A program made the position numbers and the translations under genes. A stretch of 51,608 nt of DNA from Thioalkalivibrio denitrificans. Its GTDB lineage: Bacteria > Pseudomonadota > Gammaproteobacteria > Ectothiorhodospirales > Ectothiorhodospiraceae. The stretch spans positions 1 to 51,608 of the forward strand of contig NZ_MVBK01000033.1 of assembly GCF_002000365.1 (NCBI RefSeq), written 5' to 3'. Positions 39,285-49,972 of this stretch are shown here, piece by piece; the first letter of the stretch is position 1; each line of letters starts with the position of its first letter. The notes under the pieces were generated by a model. That model made no database searches and was not told where the DNA came from. It saw only the letters and a program-made list of their open reading frames with translations.

Positions 39285-40661
39285 TCAGTTGAACCCACCG
39301 GGTATGAACAGGCCCGTCAGCAGCAGCAACAGCCATTCGCTGCGATCCTCGCCGTTGATGAGCAGGCGGCCCTCCTCGATGCTCAGGTCCGTGCGATAGC
39401 CGTCCCCCTCTTCCCGGACATAGCCCTCTTCCGCCAGGCCCTTCAGGACACCGCGCCCCAGGGGCATTGCCAGCAGTCGGCGCGCCTCCGGATCCACGTT
39501 GGCACCGGCCTCGCCGCCCATGGTCTGCAGGCTGATGAGGCCGGCCAGTTCCTCGGCCAGTGCCCGGGTGGCCTGGATGCGCCCGCTCAGCCGCAGACGC
39601 TCCACCAGGTCCAACGTGTCCGGCTCCATGTCCCGTCCGTCAAACCCGGCGCCCAGGGCCAGTTCCACCGTGCCCCGAGACATCTGCGCACGCAGGGGAT
39701 CCAGGCGCAGTTCCGGTGAATGGGCCAACAGCCCGGGCAGATGCTCCAGCAGCACGGCCCCCGGTCCCCGGTCCGGGAATCCCTCTTCGGTTCGTGCCTG
39801 CAAGCGCTCCAGTTCCAGCAGCAGGGCCTCGTAACGGGCCGCGTGCAAGGGACCCAGCCGCAGGTGCATCTCGCCCTGCGTGGCTTCCCACCCTGCGGCC
39901 TGCATGGCGCCAAAACCGGACTGGAGGCTCAGATCCACAAAATCCCCCTGCCGGGTTTGCACGGAACGCACACGTACACGCTCCATGCGCACAGGTTCCG
40001 TGTCGCCGTCCGCCAGGTCCAGTGCATCCAGCCGGTACTCCAGCCAGCCATCGGCGACCCGGCTGGACGGATCCGAGAGGTCCAGTTCCAGCACCTGCCC
40101 TGTAACGACCAGCGTGCTCTCCGGATCCTCAAGCACCAGTTCGGGCACATTCAGCTGGCCGCGCAGCCGGTGGCCTTCAACGCGAAACTCGCCTTCCAGG
40201 CCTGCCGAACGCACCCGCAGGTCGGGGTCGTCCGGGAGCGTCATGACGAACGACGGGGAGTGCAACCCGATATCGGCGCTGTCCCCGCGTGCGCCAAGCC
40301 GGGTCGTGACCGTGAGGGGTGCAGCCTCACCGAAGGCCTCCGCCAAGAGGGCCTCCAGTTCCGGGGGGATGAGGGGTATGGATTCCACCACCACGGCGCC
40401 AAAGCCGTGACTGATCCGATGGCGCACGTCGAACTCCACCGCCTCGGCGCCCGTGCTCAGGCGCACCCGGCTGAGCGCCGTGGACTCCATCCACCCGCGG
40501 TCGAAGGATTCCAGCCGGTGCGCAAGCGTCATTTCGCCGGCACGACCGCCCTCGTACGCCGAAAGCTGGCGATCGGCCTGCCAACCCAGCCAAGCGGGCC
40601 ATGCCGGGACCGCGACCGCCACCAGGAGTATCAACACAAGCAGGAGTCGTCTTCCGTTCAT
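39285..40661 (-). CDS. DUF945 (YdgA-like) family protein
   Basis: A 458-residue envelope protein with one N-terminal hydrophobic helix (LLLVLILLVAVAVPAWPAWLGW), probably an uncleaved anchor with the body in the periplasm. The rest is beta-rich with weakly repeated strands (LRLDPLRAQMSRGTVELAL and similar), as in DUF945. The C-terminus ends in a short hydrophobic patch. The function of DUF945 is not established. ATG 40661 is chosen; the GTG at 40670 has AAGGGAG close by and is possible. It lies 30 bp downstream of the protease gene on the same strand. Confidence 0.82.
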   Translation of the reverse strand: MNGRRLLLVLILLVAVAVPAWPAWLGWQADRQLSAYEGGRAGEMTLAHRLESFDRGWMESTALSRVRLSTGAEAVEFDVRHRISHGFGAVVVESIPLIPPELEALLAEAFGEAAPLTVTTRLGARGDSADIGLHSPSFVMTLPDDPDLRVRSAGLEGEFRVEGHRLRGQLNVPELVLEDPESTLVVTGQVLELDLSDPSSRVADGWLEYRLDALDLADGDTEPVRMERVRVRSVQTRQGDFVDLSLQSGFGAMQAAGWEATQGEMHLRLGPLHAARYEALLLELERLQARTEEGFPDRGPGAVLLEHLPGLLAHSPELRLDPLRAQMSRGTVELALGAGFDGRDMEPDTLDLVERLRLSGRIQATRALAEELAGLISLQTMGGEAGANVDPEARRLLAMPLGRGVLKGLAEEGYVREEGDGYRTDLSIEEGRLLINGEDRSEWLLLLLTGLFIPGGFN

Positions 40662-40691
40662 GATGTCCACACACTCCCTTGGAACAGGACT

Positions 40692-41390
40692 TCAGCCTGC
40701 GAACAGCGGGGCCAGGAAGTTGCCTGGCAGACCGAACACCGTGCCGATCAGATCAATGAAGAAACCGAGAAACGGTCGCAGGATCGTCCACAGCAGTCCG
40801 GTGAACAGCAGGCCGAGAATGATGAACAGCCCGTAGGGTTCCAGCCGGTCATAGGTGTCGGACATGCGCGGCGGAAGCAGACCGGAGACGACCCGCCCGC
40901 CGTCCAGGGGCGGCACCGGCAGCAGGTTGAGCACCATGAGCAGCAGGTTGATGAACACGCCCGCCGCACCCATCAATACCAGCGGCACCGCCATCCAGCT
41001 GAATGTCTCGAGCATCCCGAGGCCCAGCTTGATCATCAGCGCCCAGAAGAAGGCCATGACCAGGTTGGACAGCGGGCCGGCCACCGCGACGATGGCCATG
41101 TCGCGCTGGGGATTTTTCAGGTTGCGGGTGTTGACCGGCACGGGCTTGGCCCAGCCGAACACGAACGGCGGCCCCGGTGTGACCATGGTGATCACCAGCA
41201 GCCCCAGGGGCACCAGCACCGTGCCCACCGGGTCGATGTGCTTCAGGGGATTGACCGTGAGCCGGCCCAGCATCTGAGCCGTGGTGTCACCCAGCAGGCG
41301 GGCCACCCAACCGTGGGCGACCTCGTGCAGGGTGATGGCGAAGAGAACGGGAATCGCCCAGATGGCGATGTTCTGAATGATGGTTTCCAT
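40692..41390 (-). CDS. Site-2 protease family (M50) membrane metalloprotease
   Basis: A 232-residue integral membrane protein of the short M50B type, without a PDZ domain. The zinc site is HEVAHG in the first membrane helix, with the third ligand in NLLPVPPLDGGRV. About six hydrophobic segments are present, and GWAKPVPVNTRNLKNPQRDM is a conserved family loop. Its substrate is unknown; such short forms are common housekeeping proteins. It lies between the DUF945 and YciO-type genes, all on the minus strand, and may share their transcript. Confidence 0.92.
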   Translation of the reverse strand: METIIQNIAIWAIPVLFAITLHEVAHGWVARLLGDTTAQMLGRLTVNPLKHIDPVGTVLVPLGLLVITMVTPGPPFVFGWAKPVPVNTRNLKNPQRDMAIVAVAGPLSNLVMAFFWALMIKLGLGMLETFSWMAVPLVLMGAAGVFINLLLMVLNLLPVPPLDGGRVVSGLLPPRMSDTYDRLEPYGLFIILGLLFTGLLWTILRPFLGFFIDLIGTVFGLPGNFLAPLFAG

Positions 41391-41463
41391 GCGGGGGACA
41401 TTATACCTGATACCTGCGGGCCCGGGCCTCGCGTAACGGCGTTCCGGAAGGCCCGAGGCCGCG

Positions 41464-42087
41464 TCACGCCTCCAGACCCGCGGTGTCCCCCTTCCCCCGC
41501 CTGATCACCTGCGGGTACCCGGCCTCCATGTCGATGACCGTGGTGGGCTGGACGCCGCAGGCACCGCCGTCGATGACGAGGTCCACGCGGCCGTGGAGGC
41601 GCTCGGCGATCTCGTAGGGGTCGGCCATGGGCAGGTCGTCCCCGGGCATCTGCAGCGTGGTGCTCATGAGCGGCTCCCCCAGATCCGCGAGCAGGGCCTG
41701 GGTGATGGCGTGGTCCGGGACGCGCAGGCCGATGGTCTTGCGCTTGGCATGCTGGAGGCGCCGGGGCACCTCGTGGGTGGCCCGCAGCAGGAACGCGTAG
41801 GGGCCCGGCGTGTAGGCCTTGAGCAGCCGGTAGGCGGTGTTGTCCACCCTGGCGTAGTTGGAGATCTCCGAAAGGTCGCGGCAGACCAGCGTCAGGTGGT
41901 GGGTGTCGTCCAGTTGGCGGATGCGCCGGATCCGCTCCATGGCCCCCTTGTCGCCGATGGCGCATCCAAGGGCGTAGCACGAATCGGTCGGATAGACGAT
42001 CACCCCACCGGCGCGCACGACATCCGCCACCTGGCGAATCAGGCGAGCCTGGGGATTTACCGGATGGATCTCGAGAACCTGGGTCAT
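41464..42087 (-). CDS. yciO: Sua5/YciO/YrdC family protein (YciO type)
   Basis: A 207-residue protein of the fold that makes threonylcarbamoyl-AMP for the t6A tRNA modification. VIVYPTDSCYALGC is the nucleotide-binding loop, followed by KRKTIGLRVPDH and LMSTTLQMPGDDLP. The TIGLRVPDH form marks the YciO branch, whose activity is weaker or different from TsaC/YrdC in E. coli. The C-terminus has the expected GGACGVQPTTVIDME. It starts next to a heptad array (42091-42196), and the first codon lies a few bases from the repeat. Confidence 0.92.
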   Translation of the reverse strand: MTQVLEIHPVNPQARLIRQVADVVRAGGVIVYPTDSCYALGCAIGDKGAMERIRRIRQLDDTHHLTLVCRDLSEISNYARVDNTAYRLLKAYTPGPYAFLLRATHEVPRRLQHAKRKTIGLRVPDHAITQALLADLGEPLMSTTLQMPGDDLPMADPYEIAERLHGRVDLVIDGGACGVQPTTVIDMEAGYPQVIRRGKGDTAGLEA

Positions 42088-42090
42088 TTT

Positions 42091-42196
42091 CAGATTTCAG
42101 ATTTCAGATTTCAGATTTCAGATTTCAGATTTCAGAAGCATAACAGCACGCGCCATCCGATATCTGACATCTGACATCTGACATCTGACATCTGTT
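42091..42196. repeat. Heptanucleotide arrays 9, two opposed arms
   Basis: Six exact cagattt units (42091-42132) and four atctgac units plus a fifth variant (42162-42196) are separated by about 29 bp. The two units are near inverse complements (aaatctg against acatctg), so the region can form a long imperfect hairpin. It sits in the divide between yciO and yciB, replacing normal promoter sequence. Confidence 0.82.
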
Positions 42197-42214
42197 CTGC
42201 GACACTATTCAGTG

Positions 42215-42853
42215 ATGAAACTCCTCTACGACCTGCTGCCGGTCATTCTCTTCTTCCTGGCGTACAAGTTTTACGGGGCGATCCCCGATCACTGGGTGCT
42301 GGGTGTGAGTGCGTGGCTGCCCGTGGCCCTGGATCCGGCCGACGCTGGTCACGCTATTTACCTGGCCACGGCGGTGGCGATGGTGGTGATGGTGCTGCAG
42401 CTGGCCGGCGGTTTCGCGATCAAGCGCAAGCTGGAAGCGATGCCGCTGTTCACGGGTCTGCTGATCGTGGTCCTGGGTGCGGCCACGCTGCTGCTCCACG
42501 ACCCGGTCTTCATACTCTGGAAACCCACTCTGGTAAACTGGTTGTTTGCTGCGGTGTTCCTGGCCCCACCGCTGCTGGGCAGGGCCACGTTGGTGGAGTC
42601 GCTCATGGGCCATGCCCTGAACGTGCCGAAACGAATATGGGCGATCACCAACCATGCCTGGGTGCTGTTCTTCGTGGTCTCGGGGCTCGTCAACCTGTTC
42701 GTTGCCTACACCTTCAGCGAGGCGTTCTGGGTCGACTTCAAACTCTTCGGCATGCTCGGCATGACCATCGTCTTCATCCTGGGCCAGGCGGCCTATCTGG
42801 CCATGCACCACACCGAACCGGATCAACATACCTCCAGCGGAGATTCGCCCTGA
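42215..42853 (+). CDS. yciB: Septation protein A / inner membrane protein YciB
   Basis: A 212-residue membrane protein with five or six helices that takes part in cell envelope synthesis and septation in E. coli and Shigella. The N-terminus [18 protein letters not shown], the central [20 protein letters not shown] and the C-terminal [12 protein letters not shown] are family hallmarks. ATG 42215 is preferred over the GTG one codon upstream. The stop overlaps the yciI start (TGATG), as in many gammaproteobacteria. Confidence 0.93.
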   Translation: MKLLYDLLPVILFFLAYKFYGAIPDHWVLGVSAWLPVALDPADAGHAIYLATAVAMVVMVLQLAGGFAIKRKLEAMPLFTGLLIVVLGAATLLLHDPVFILWKPTLVNWLFAAVFLAPPLLGRATLVESLMGHALNVPKRIWAITNHAWVLFFVVSGLVNLFVAYTFSEAFWVDFKLFGMLGMTIVFILGQAAYLAMHHTEPDQHTSSGDSP

Positions 42854-43152
42854 TGCTCTACGCCATCCTCGGACACGACACGCCGGACAGCCTCGAGAAA
42901 CGCAAGCAGGTCCGTCCGGCCCACCTGGCCCGACTGGAGTCGTTACGGGACGAAGGCCGACTCGTACTGGCGGGCCCGCTGCCGGCCATCGACAGCGAGG
43001 ATCCGGGCCCAGCCGGCTTCTCCGGCAGCCTGATCGTGGCCGAGTTCGACTCCCTGGACGACGCCAGGGCCTGGGCGGATGCCGATCCCTACGTGGATGC
43101 CGGTGTCTATGCCGAGGTCATGGTCAGGCCCTTCCGCAAGGTCCTGCCCTGA
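42853..43152 (+). CDS. yciI: YciI family protein
   Basis: A 99-residue ferredoxin-like-fold protein with [39 protein letters not shown] and [17 protein letters not shown], typical of YciI. The His and Asp residues of the putative active site are present. The biochemical role is unproven. It is coupled to yciB by TGATG and is followed after 37 bp by the PpiC gene, probably in one operon of three. Confidence 0.92.
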   Translation: MLYAILGHDTPDSLEKRKQVRPAHLARLESLRDEGRLVLAGPLPAIDSEDPGPAGFSGSLIVAEFDSLDDARAWADADPYVDAGVYAEVMVRPFRKVLP

Positions 43153-43189
43153 GCGTCTCCCCATTTTTCGATCGTAAGGAAACCATTGC

Positions 43190-44008
43190 ATGTTCACCAG
43201 CACGCGCCGCCGCGCTCTATTCGCCCTCCTTGTTGTCCTCGCCCTGCTCGGTGGTTGCGAGCGTGCCGAGGAACCACGCACACAGGTCAGCGATGCGGAT
43301 GCGGTCGCCGTCGTCAACGACGTGGTCATCACGCGGGAAGAGTTCGAGGAGTTTCTCGCCCTGCAGCGCATGTCCCGCCCGGCGGAAGACCTGCAGCGCG
43401 AACAGGTCCTTGACGAAATGATCAGTCTGGAACTCTTGCGCCAGGCCGCCGTGGAGCGCGGCCTGGACCGCGATCCGGAAATCCTTCGCCAGGTGGAACG
43501 CAGCAAGACCAACCTGATGGTCGGCGCACTGCTGGAGGACTGGCTGGGCCCGGAGTACACCGAGGAGCAGCTGCGCGCGGAATACGACCGCCAGGTGCGG
43601 GACATTGATCGTGAGGAGTTCAAGGCCCGTCACATCCTCCTGGACACGGAGGAGGATGCCGAAGCCGTGATCCGGGAACTCGAGGAGGGCGCGGATTTCG
43701 AGGCGATGGCCCGTGAGCATTCCACGGGACCGTCGGGCCCCATGGGCGGAGACCTGGGTTGGTTCACGGCCAATCAGATGGTGTCCGAGTTCTCCGATGC
43801 CGTCCGTGCCCTGGAACCCGGCACCTTCACCCGCGAGCCCGTACAGAGCGACTTCGGATGGCACGTGATCCTGCTGGAGGACACACGCACCGCCGAACCG
43901 CCACCCTTCGAGGCGGTCCGGAGCCGCCTGGAGGAGATTCTCGACAACCGCATCATCCAGGAAAACATCGAGGACCTGCGCCAGCGTGCCGACATCGAGA
44001 TCCGGTAG
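43190..44008 (+). CDS. PpiC-type (parvulin) peptidyl-prolyl isomerase lipoprotein
   Basis: A 272-residue predicted lipoprotein with lipobox LLGGC after a basic, hydrophobic signal. A SurA-N-like helical part (about 40-135) contains VNDVVITREEFEEFL. The parvulin domain (about 142-232) reads FKARHILLDTEEDAE, FEAMAREHSTGPSGPMGGDLGWF and SDFGWHVILLED, with the active-site His, Asp/Cys position and Phe as in PpiC/PrsA. It probably assists folding of envelope proteins. AAGGA precedes the ATG. A composite repeat begins 28 bp past its stop. Confidence 0.9.
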   Translation: MFTSTRRRALFALLVVLALLGGCERAEEPRTQVSDADAVAVVNDVVITREEFEEFLALQRMSRPAEDLQREQVLDEMISLELLRQAAVERGLDRDPEILRQVERSKTNLMVGALLEDWLGPEYTEEQLRAEYDRQVRDIDREEFKARHILLDTEEDAEAVIRELEEGADFEAMAREHSTGPSGPMGGDLGWFTANQMVSEFSDAVRALEPGTFTREPVQSDFGWHVILLEDTRTAEPPPFEAVRSRLEEILDNRIIQENIEDLRQRADIEIR

Positions 44009-44036
44009 GTGCCTTGGGTTGGCATCGGCTGGGTTT

Positions 44037-44334
44037 AACCACGAAGCTCACGAAGAGCACGAAGGAAAGGATATTTCTCTCGCAAAGGCCGCCAAGCTCG
44101 CCAAGAAAAGCGGATCATAGGGCGGGCCATACCCGCCATCCCCAACTGACCCGCATCTCCGCGGCATGGGGAGTCCGCAGTTATGACTCTCGCGAAGCCG
44201 CGAAGCGCGCCAAGAAAACCGCAAGCTTCAGAAACCCCTTCTCAAGAATCTCAAAGCCTTTCTTGGCGGGCTTCGCGCCTTTGCGAGAGAACATTTTTTT
44301 GTCTTTCTTCGTGTCCTTCGTGAGCTTCGTGGTT
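44037..44334. repeat. Composite nested palindrome, copy 3
   Basis: This fills the 346-bp gap between the convergent PpiC and DUF938 genes. Outer arms pair perfectly over 19 bp (aaccacgaagctcacgaag 44037-44055 with 44316-44334). The inner hairpin pairs 44187-44216 with 44260-44289 over 30 bp with three mismatches, and the loop contains cagaaaccccttctca. An additional left-arm-like copy lies at 44075-44106. A run of seven T (44294-44300) follows the inner stem, so this copy could terminate PpiC transcription. Confidence 0.87.
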
Positions 44335-44354
44335 ATCACGAACCCGGCACAGGC

Positions 44355-44960
44355 CTAACACTTGCGCCATACCAACGTGAAGTTGTTGACGGGCATGACC
44401 ACGTCGTCGATGCGTTCGAGTCCGGCGGCAGTGGCAAGTCGGTCCAGGTCGGCCTTGTCGCGGATGCCCATGCCGGGGTCGCGCATCTGCAGGCTCATGT
44501 GAAAGCGCGCGTTGCTCTCGCTGGTGAATTTGCCGTTTTCGTTGAACGGACCATACAGGCAGAAGCAACCGCCGCGCCGGAGTACCCGCCCTACCCCGGC
44601 GAACATGGCCTCCACCGCCGGCCAGTGCATGATATGGGCCGTGTTGGCCGAGAAGATGCCGTCGGCCTCGCTCAACGGCCACGATGACGCGCGCACGTCC
44701 AGCTCCAGCGGCTCGGCCACGTTGGGCAAGGCCGCCTCCGCCAGCCACAGGCGGATCCCCGGAAGATGCTCGGGCACATCCGAGGGTTGCCACCGCAGGT
44801 GTGGAAGCGCCGCCGCGAAGTAGACCGCATGCTGCCCGGTCCCGCTGCCGATCTCCAGTATCGTTCCGGGTTCGGTGAAATAGCGTTCGAGTACCCCGAG
44901 GATCGGATCCTTGTTCTGCTCGCAGGCCTCGGAAAAGGGTTTGGCGAAATGAGTGGGCAT
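44355..44960 (-). CDS. DUF938 family SAM-dependent methyltransferase-like protein
   Basis: A 201-residue Rossmann methyltransferase. The SAM site is ILEIGSGTGQHAVYFAAALP, followed by WQPSDVPEHLPGI and the post-motif ANTAHIMHWPAVEAMF. FCLYGPFNENGKFTSESNARFHMSL is the DUF938 hallmark. The substrate is unknown. It lies between two large repeats: its downstream side is the composite palindrome, and upstream is the CGCAGAG palindrome at 44999-45084, which must sit in or next to its promoter. Confidence 0.9.
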   Translation of the reverse strand: MPTHFAKPFSEACEQNKDPILGVLERYFTEPGTILEIGSGTGQHAVYFAAALPHLRWQPSDVPEHLPGIRLWLAEAALPNVAEPLELDVRASSWPLSEADGIFSANTAHIMHWPAVEAMFAGVGRVLRRGGCFCLYGPFNENGKFTSESNARFHMSLQMRDPGMGIRDKADLDRLATAAGLERIDDVVMPVNNFTLVWRKC

Positions 44961-44998
44961 GACGTGTTGTTGTGACTTGGATAAGGTTCTTGTGTTTC

Positions 44999-45084
44999 AA
45001 CGCGGAGATCGCAGAGACGCAGAGGACGCAAAGAGGTTGTAATCAAGATCTCTGCGTCCTCTGCGTCTCTGCGATCTCCGCGTT
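44999..45084. repeat. Palindrome of CGCAGAG-type units
   Basis: Arms 44999-45032 and 45051-45084 match inversely at 33 of 34 positions, with about 18 bp between them. Units include gatcgcagag, acgcagagg and acgcaaag, again about 9-10 bp. The element lies between motB and the DUF938 gene, both minus strand. Confidence 0.86.
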
Positions 45085-45111
45085 CTCAGCCCAGTCAAGC
45101 CGAAACACATC

Positions 45112-45924
45112 TCAGCGAGACGTCTGGTCAGTCTGGATCACCAGGGAAACGCGCCGGTTTTCGGCGCGGCCCTCGGCGGTGTCGTTGCCGGCCACCGGGC
45201 GGGTGTCGGCGAAGCCCACCGCCTGCAGGCGCTCCGGCTCGAGACCCTGAGCGATCAACTGGCGTACCACCCCGCTGGCCCGGGCGGCGGACAGCTCCCA
45301 GTTGGACGGAAACACGGGGGTATCGATGGGCACGTTGTCGGTATGGCCCTCCACCGTGATCTGCCCGTGCGCCGCCGAGAGGATGGGCATGAGTCGTTCC
45401 AGCAGCTCGCGGCCGTCGGCGCGCAACACCGCACTGCCACTGGGGAACAGGATACCTTCGCGAATGCGCAGTTCCACCTGCCCGATGGTGCTGAAGACCT
45501 CCACGCCGTCGAGGCCCCCTTCCCTGCCGAGCGCCTCCTCCAGCGCCGACACGGCGGCCTCTTCCCGGGCCAGGGGTTCGGCCATGGGCACCTCCCCCGG
45601 ATAGGTGGCCGGCGCCTCTTCCAGGATAGGCGGGACGATGGACTGGCGGTGCGGATAACCCAGTTCGATGCCGAAGCCGTCCACCCAGCGCCACGCCTGG
45701 TCCTCCTCCGGCCGCGTGTAGGCGAGCAACACCACGAACAGCACCAGCACCAGCGTGAGCATGTCCAGGTAGGTGAGGATCCAGGCATGCTCATCCTCCC
45801 GCCTGGCATCGTCGCCGGGCCCCTGGGGCGCTACCGTCCAGGGCGGCGGATAATGGGGTGCCGCGGCGAGCTCGGCCTCCAGGACATCGGCGTCGACGTT
45901 CCTTTGGTGACTATCCTGGTGCAC
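45112..45924 (-). CDS. MotB/OmpA-domain stator-like protein
   Basis: A 270-residue protein with a single membrane helix (about residues 45-70). The helix carries the conserved ion-channel Asp in WILTYLDMLTLVLVLF. A C-terminal OmpA/MotB peptidoglycan-binding domain follows, with LFPSGSAVLRADG, ITVEGHTDNVPI, NWELSAARASGVVRQL and NRRVSLVI. The GTG at 45924 is preferred: AGGAG lies seven bases upstream and the overlap with motA is then 14 bp. The ATG at 45951 is the alternative. The N-terminal cytosolic part is longer than usual. It pairs with the MotA homologue upstream. No flagellar gene is nearby. Confidence 0.88.
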   Translation of the reverse strand: MHQDSHQRNVDADVLEAELAAAPHYPPPWTVAPQGPGDDARREDEHAWILTYLDMLTLVLVLFVVLLAYTRPEEDQAWRWVDGFGIELGYPHRQSIVPPILEEAPATYPGEVPMAEPLAREEAAVSALEEALGREGGLDGVEVFSTIGQVELRIREGILFPSGSAVLRADGRELLERLMPILSAAHGQITVEGHTDNVPIDTPVFPSNWELSAARASGVVRQLIAQGLEPERLQAVGFADTRPVAGNDTAEGRAENRRVSLVIQTDQTSR

Positions 45925-46702
45925 CGGGCGTCTCCTGGCGGATCTCGTCATGGTGATGTTCCATGAACGATTTCAGCGTCTCCCGGATGTAGGCCGGGGA
46001 ACGGCCCTTGCGCATCAGGGTCACGCCTTCCAGCACCATGTTCATCAGGACCACGCGCTCCTCGGTACGCCGCTCCAGCTTGATGGCGATGGGCCGGAAC
46101 ACGAGGTTGGCCAGCACGATGCCGTAGAACGTGGTGATGAGCGCCACACCGAGGTTCACGGCGATCACCTGAAAGTCGCGGGTCTCGGTGGCGAACAGCA
46201 TGTTGATGAGCCCCACCAACGTCCCCAGCATGCCGAACGCAGGTGCATAGGTGGCCATGGATCGAAACACCTGGGCTTCAGCCAATTCCCTGGCCCGCAG
46301 GCGCGACAACCGCCATTGCAGCAGATCGCTGATGTCCTCCATGGGGGTATCGTCGATCACCAGCTGCACGCCGGTACGCAGGTAGGGATTGCGCACGGTG
46401 TCCAGCTTGCGCTGCACGGCCGCCAGGTTGCCGTTGAACCACAACCGCGCCATGTCGACGATTTCGTCCATGTCCTCGCGGAAGTAGTAGCGCTCGTTGC
46501 GCAGCACCACGATGAAGACGCGCCAGACGTGCAGCACCTCGTGCAGCGGATAGCTCATCAGGGTGGCCGCCAGCGTCCCGCCCAGCACGATGGCCAGGCC
46601 CGGCAGGTTCACGAACACCGACAGATCCTGGGACGTGACGGCCAGGACGATCACCAGCAGCAGAACGCCGCCGATCATGCCGAGTGCAGTGGAGGGATTC
46701 AT
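45911..46702 (-). CDS. MotA/PomA-type stator-like protein
   Basis: A 263-residue inner-membrane protein with four helices. The short periplasmic loop and the last two helices have the family motif FRSMATYAPAFGMLGTLVGLINM and LGVALITTFYGIVLANLVFRP. The cytosolic loop (about 65-140) has the charged residues that contact FliG in flagellar homologues. Together with the MotB-like partner it forms an ion-driven stator. Whether it drives flagella, gliding or an envelope process cannot be told here. The ATG is 46702; it overlaps the partner start. Confidence 0.9.
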   Translation of the reverse strand: MNPSTALGMIGGVLLLVIVLAVTSQDLSVFVNLPGLAIVLGGTLAATLMSYPLHEVLHVWRVFIVVLRNERYYFREDMDEIVDMARLWFNGNLAAVQRKLDTVRNPYLRTGVQLVIDDTPMEDISDLLQWRLSRLRARELAEAQVFRSMATYAPAFGMLGTLVGLINMLFATETRDFQVIAVNLGVALITTFYGIVLANLVFRPIAIKLERRTEERVVLMNMVLEGVTLMRKGRSPAYIRETLKSFMEHHHDEIRQETPGAPG

Positions 46703-46800
46703 GGTGATTCAGTCTACACGCGGCGGCGCGTGAGGCGTGAGGAGAAAGGCATGGGGCGTCGTGCAGATTCCCCCTCTCGTCGGGAGAACGCTTTGTGGAG

Positions 46801-49146
<2,346 letters not shown>

Positions 49147-49159
49147 GCTTCCCAACAAC

Positions 49160-49957
49160 TCACCGCCGCGCCGGCACGCGCGCCTTGAGGGACCACTCGC
49201 GGATGCTTTCGCGGATGTGTTCGATGCCCTGGGGCGTGAGGGCACTGCGCGAGGCGTCCAGCACCTGGCCGTCAAGGCGTTCCGCCAGGGATTGCGCGCA
49301 CTTGAGCATCGCCTCGAAGGATTCCATGGCATCGCGCGGACCGGGCAACTGCAGAAACAGCGCGACACCCACTGTCGAGAGTTCATCCATGGTGGCGGGA
49401 TCGAGCGTACCCGGGTTGAGCATGTTGGCCACACTGAACTGCGGCACGTGCCCGTTCGACGTGTTCACCAGCCGGTGGTAGATGTCCATCACGCCGAACT
49501 CGAGGCCCTCGGATTCCAGGGCTGCCTTGAGCTGCACGCCGAGGATGTGCCCCGAGGGACCCGCGGCCACGTGCAGGACGATCAACTTGTCGGGTGCGGG
49601 TTGCGGCGGTGCCTCGGTCCGCGGTGTCGGTGGGGCGGGTGCCTTCTCAGGAGCGCTGCTTCGAGGGCGGGGCGGCACCGGCTGCACAGGCCGGTCCCGG
49701 GCCTCTTCCACCACCCGGGCCTTGAGGCTCTCGATGTCGTTCAGGGCGTCGGGATCGTCTTCGGCTGCCGCTCGCAGCGGTGGAATGTCCCGCTCGCTGT
49801 CGGCTCGGATATGGATCTGCTCCAGCGCCTCGCGCTCCACGGCCTCGTCCACCAGATCCCTGGGCCGGCGCCCGGCGTTGCGCATGCGCCCCGCCACGTA
49901 GATGCCCACCAGCACCAGCAGTGCGAGAATCAGCAGTATCCAGCGCAAGGCGTCCAC
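49160..49957 (-). CDS. zipA: Cell division protein ZipA
   Basis: A 265-residue bitopic protein that tethers FtsZ to the inner membrane. An N-terminal membrane helix (about residues 4-22) is followed by a charged, Pro-rich linker (about 25-125, PPRPRSSAPEKAPAPP). The FtsZ-binding domain (about 130-260) contains LIVLHVAAGPSGHILG, FGVMDIYHRL, FSVANMLNPGTLD and VALFLQLPGP. ZipA is confined to gammaproteobacteria, which supports the taxonomic call. It starts 15 bp after smc, the classical smc-zipA-ligA order. Confidence 0.94.
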   Translation of the reverse strand: MDALRWILLILALLVLVGIYVAGRMRNAGRRPRDLVDEAVEREALEQIHIRADSERDIPPLRAAAEDDPDALNDIESLKARVVEEARDRPVQPVPPRPRSSAPEKAPAPPTPRTEAPPQPAPDKLIVLHVAAGPSGHILGVQLKAALESEGLEFGVMDIYHRLVNTSNGHVPQFSVANMLNPGTLDPATMDELSTVGVALFLQLPGPRDAMESFEAMLKCAQSLAERLDGQVLDASRSALTPQGIEHIRESIREWSLKARVPARR

Positions 49958-49972
49958 CTCCGTCGCTTCTCC

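Noticed and set aside
42091-42196. CRISPR array
   Set aside because: Units are 7 bp and directly adjacent, with no spacers and no cas genes. The same applies to the other tandem arrays and to the 9-10-bp units.
44009-44354. tRNA or known small RNA in the 346-bp gap
   Set aside because: No cloverleaf or known RNA motif is visible. The pairing is fully explained by the composite palindrome.
45112-46702. Zorya defence system (ZorA/ZorB)
   Set aside because: The proteins have ordinary stator size and motifs, lack the long ZorA tail, and no ZorC, ZorD or ZorE helicase/nuclease follows.
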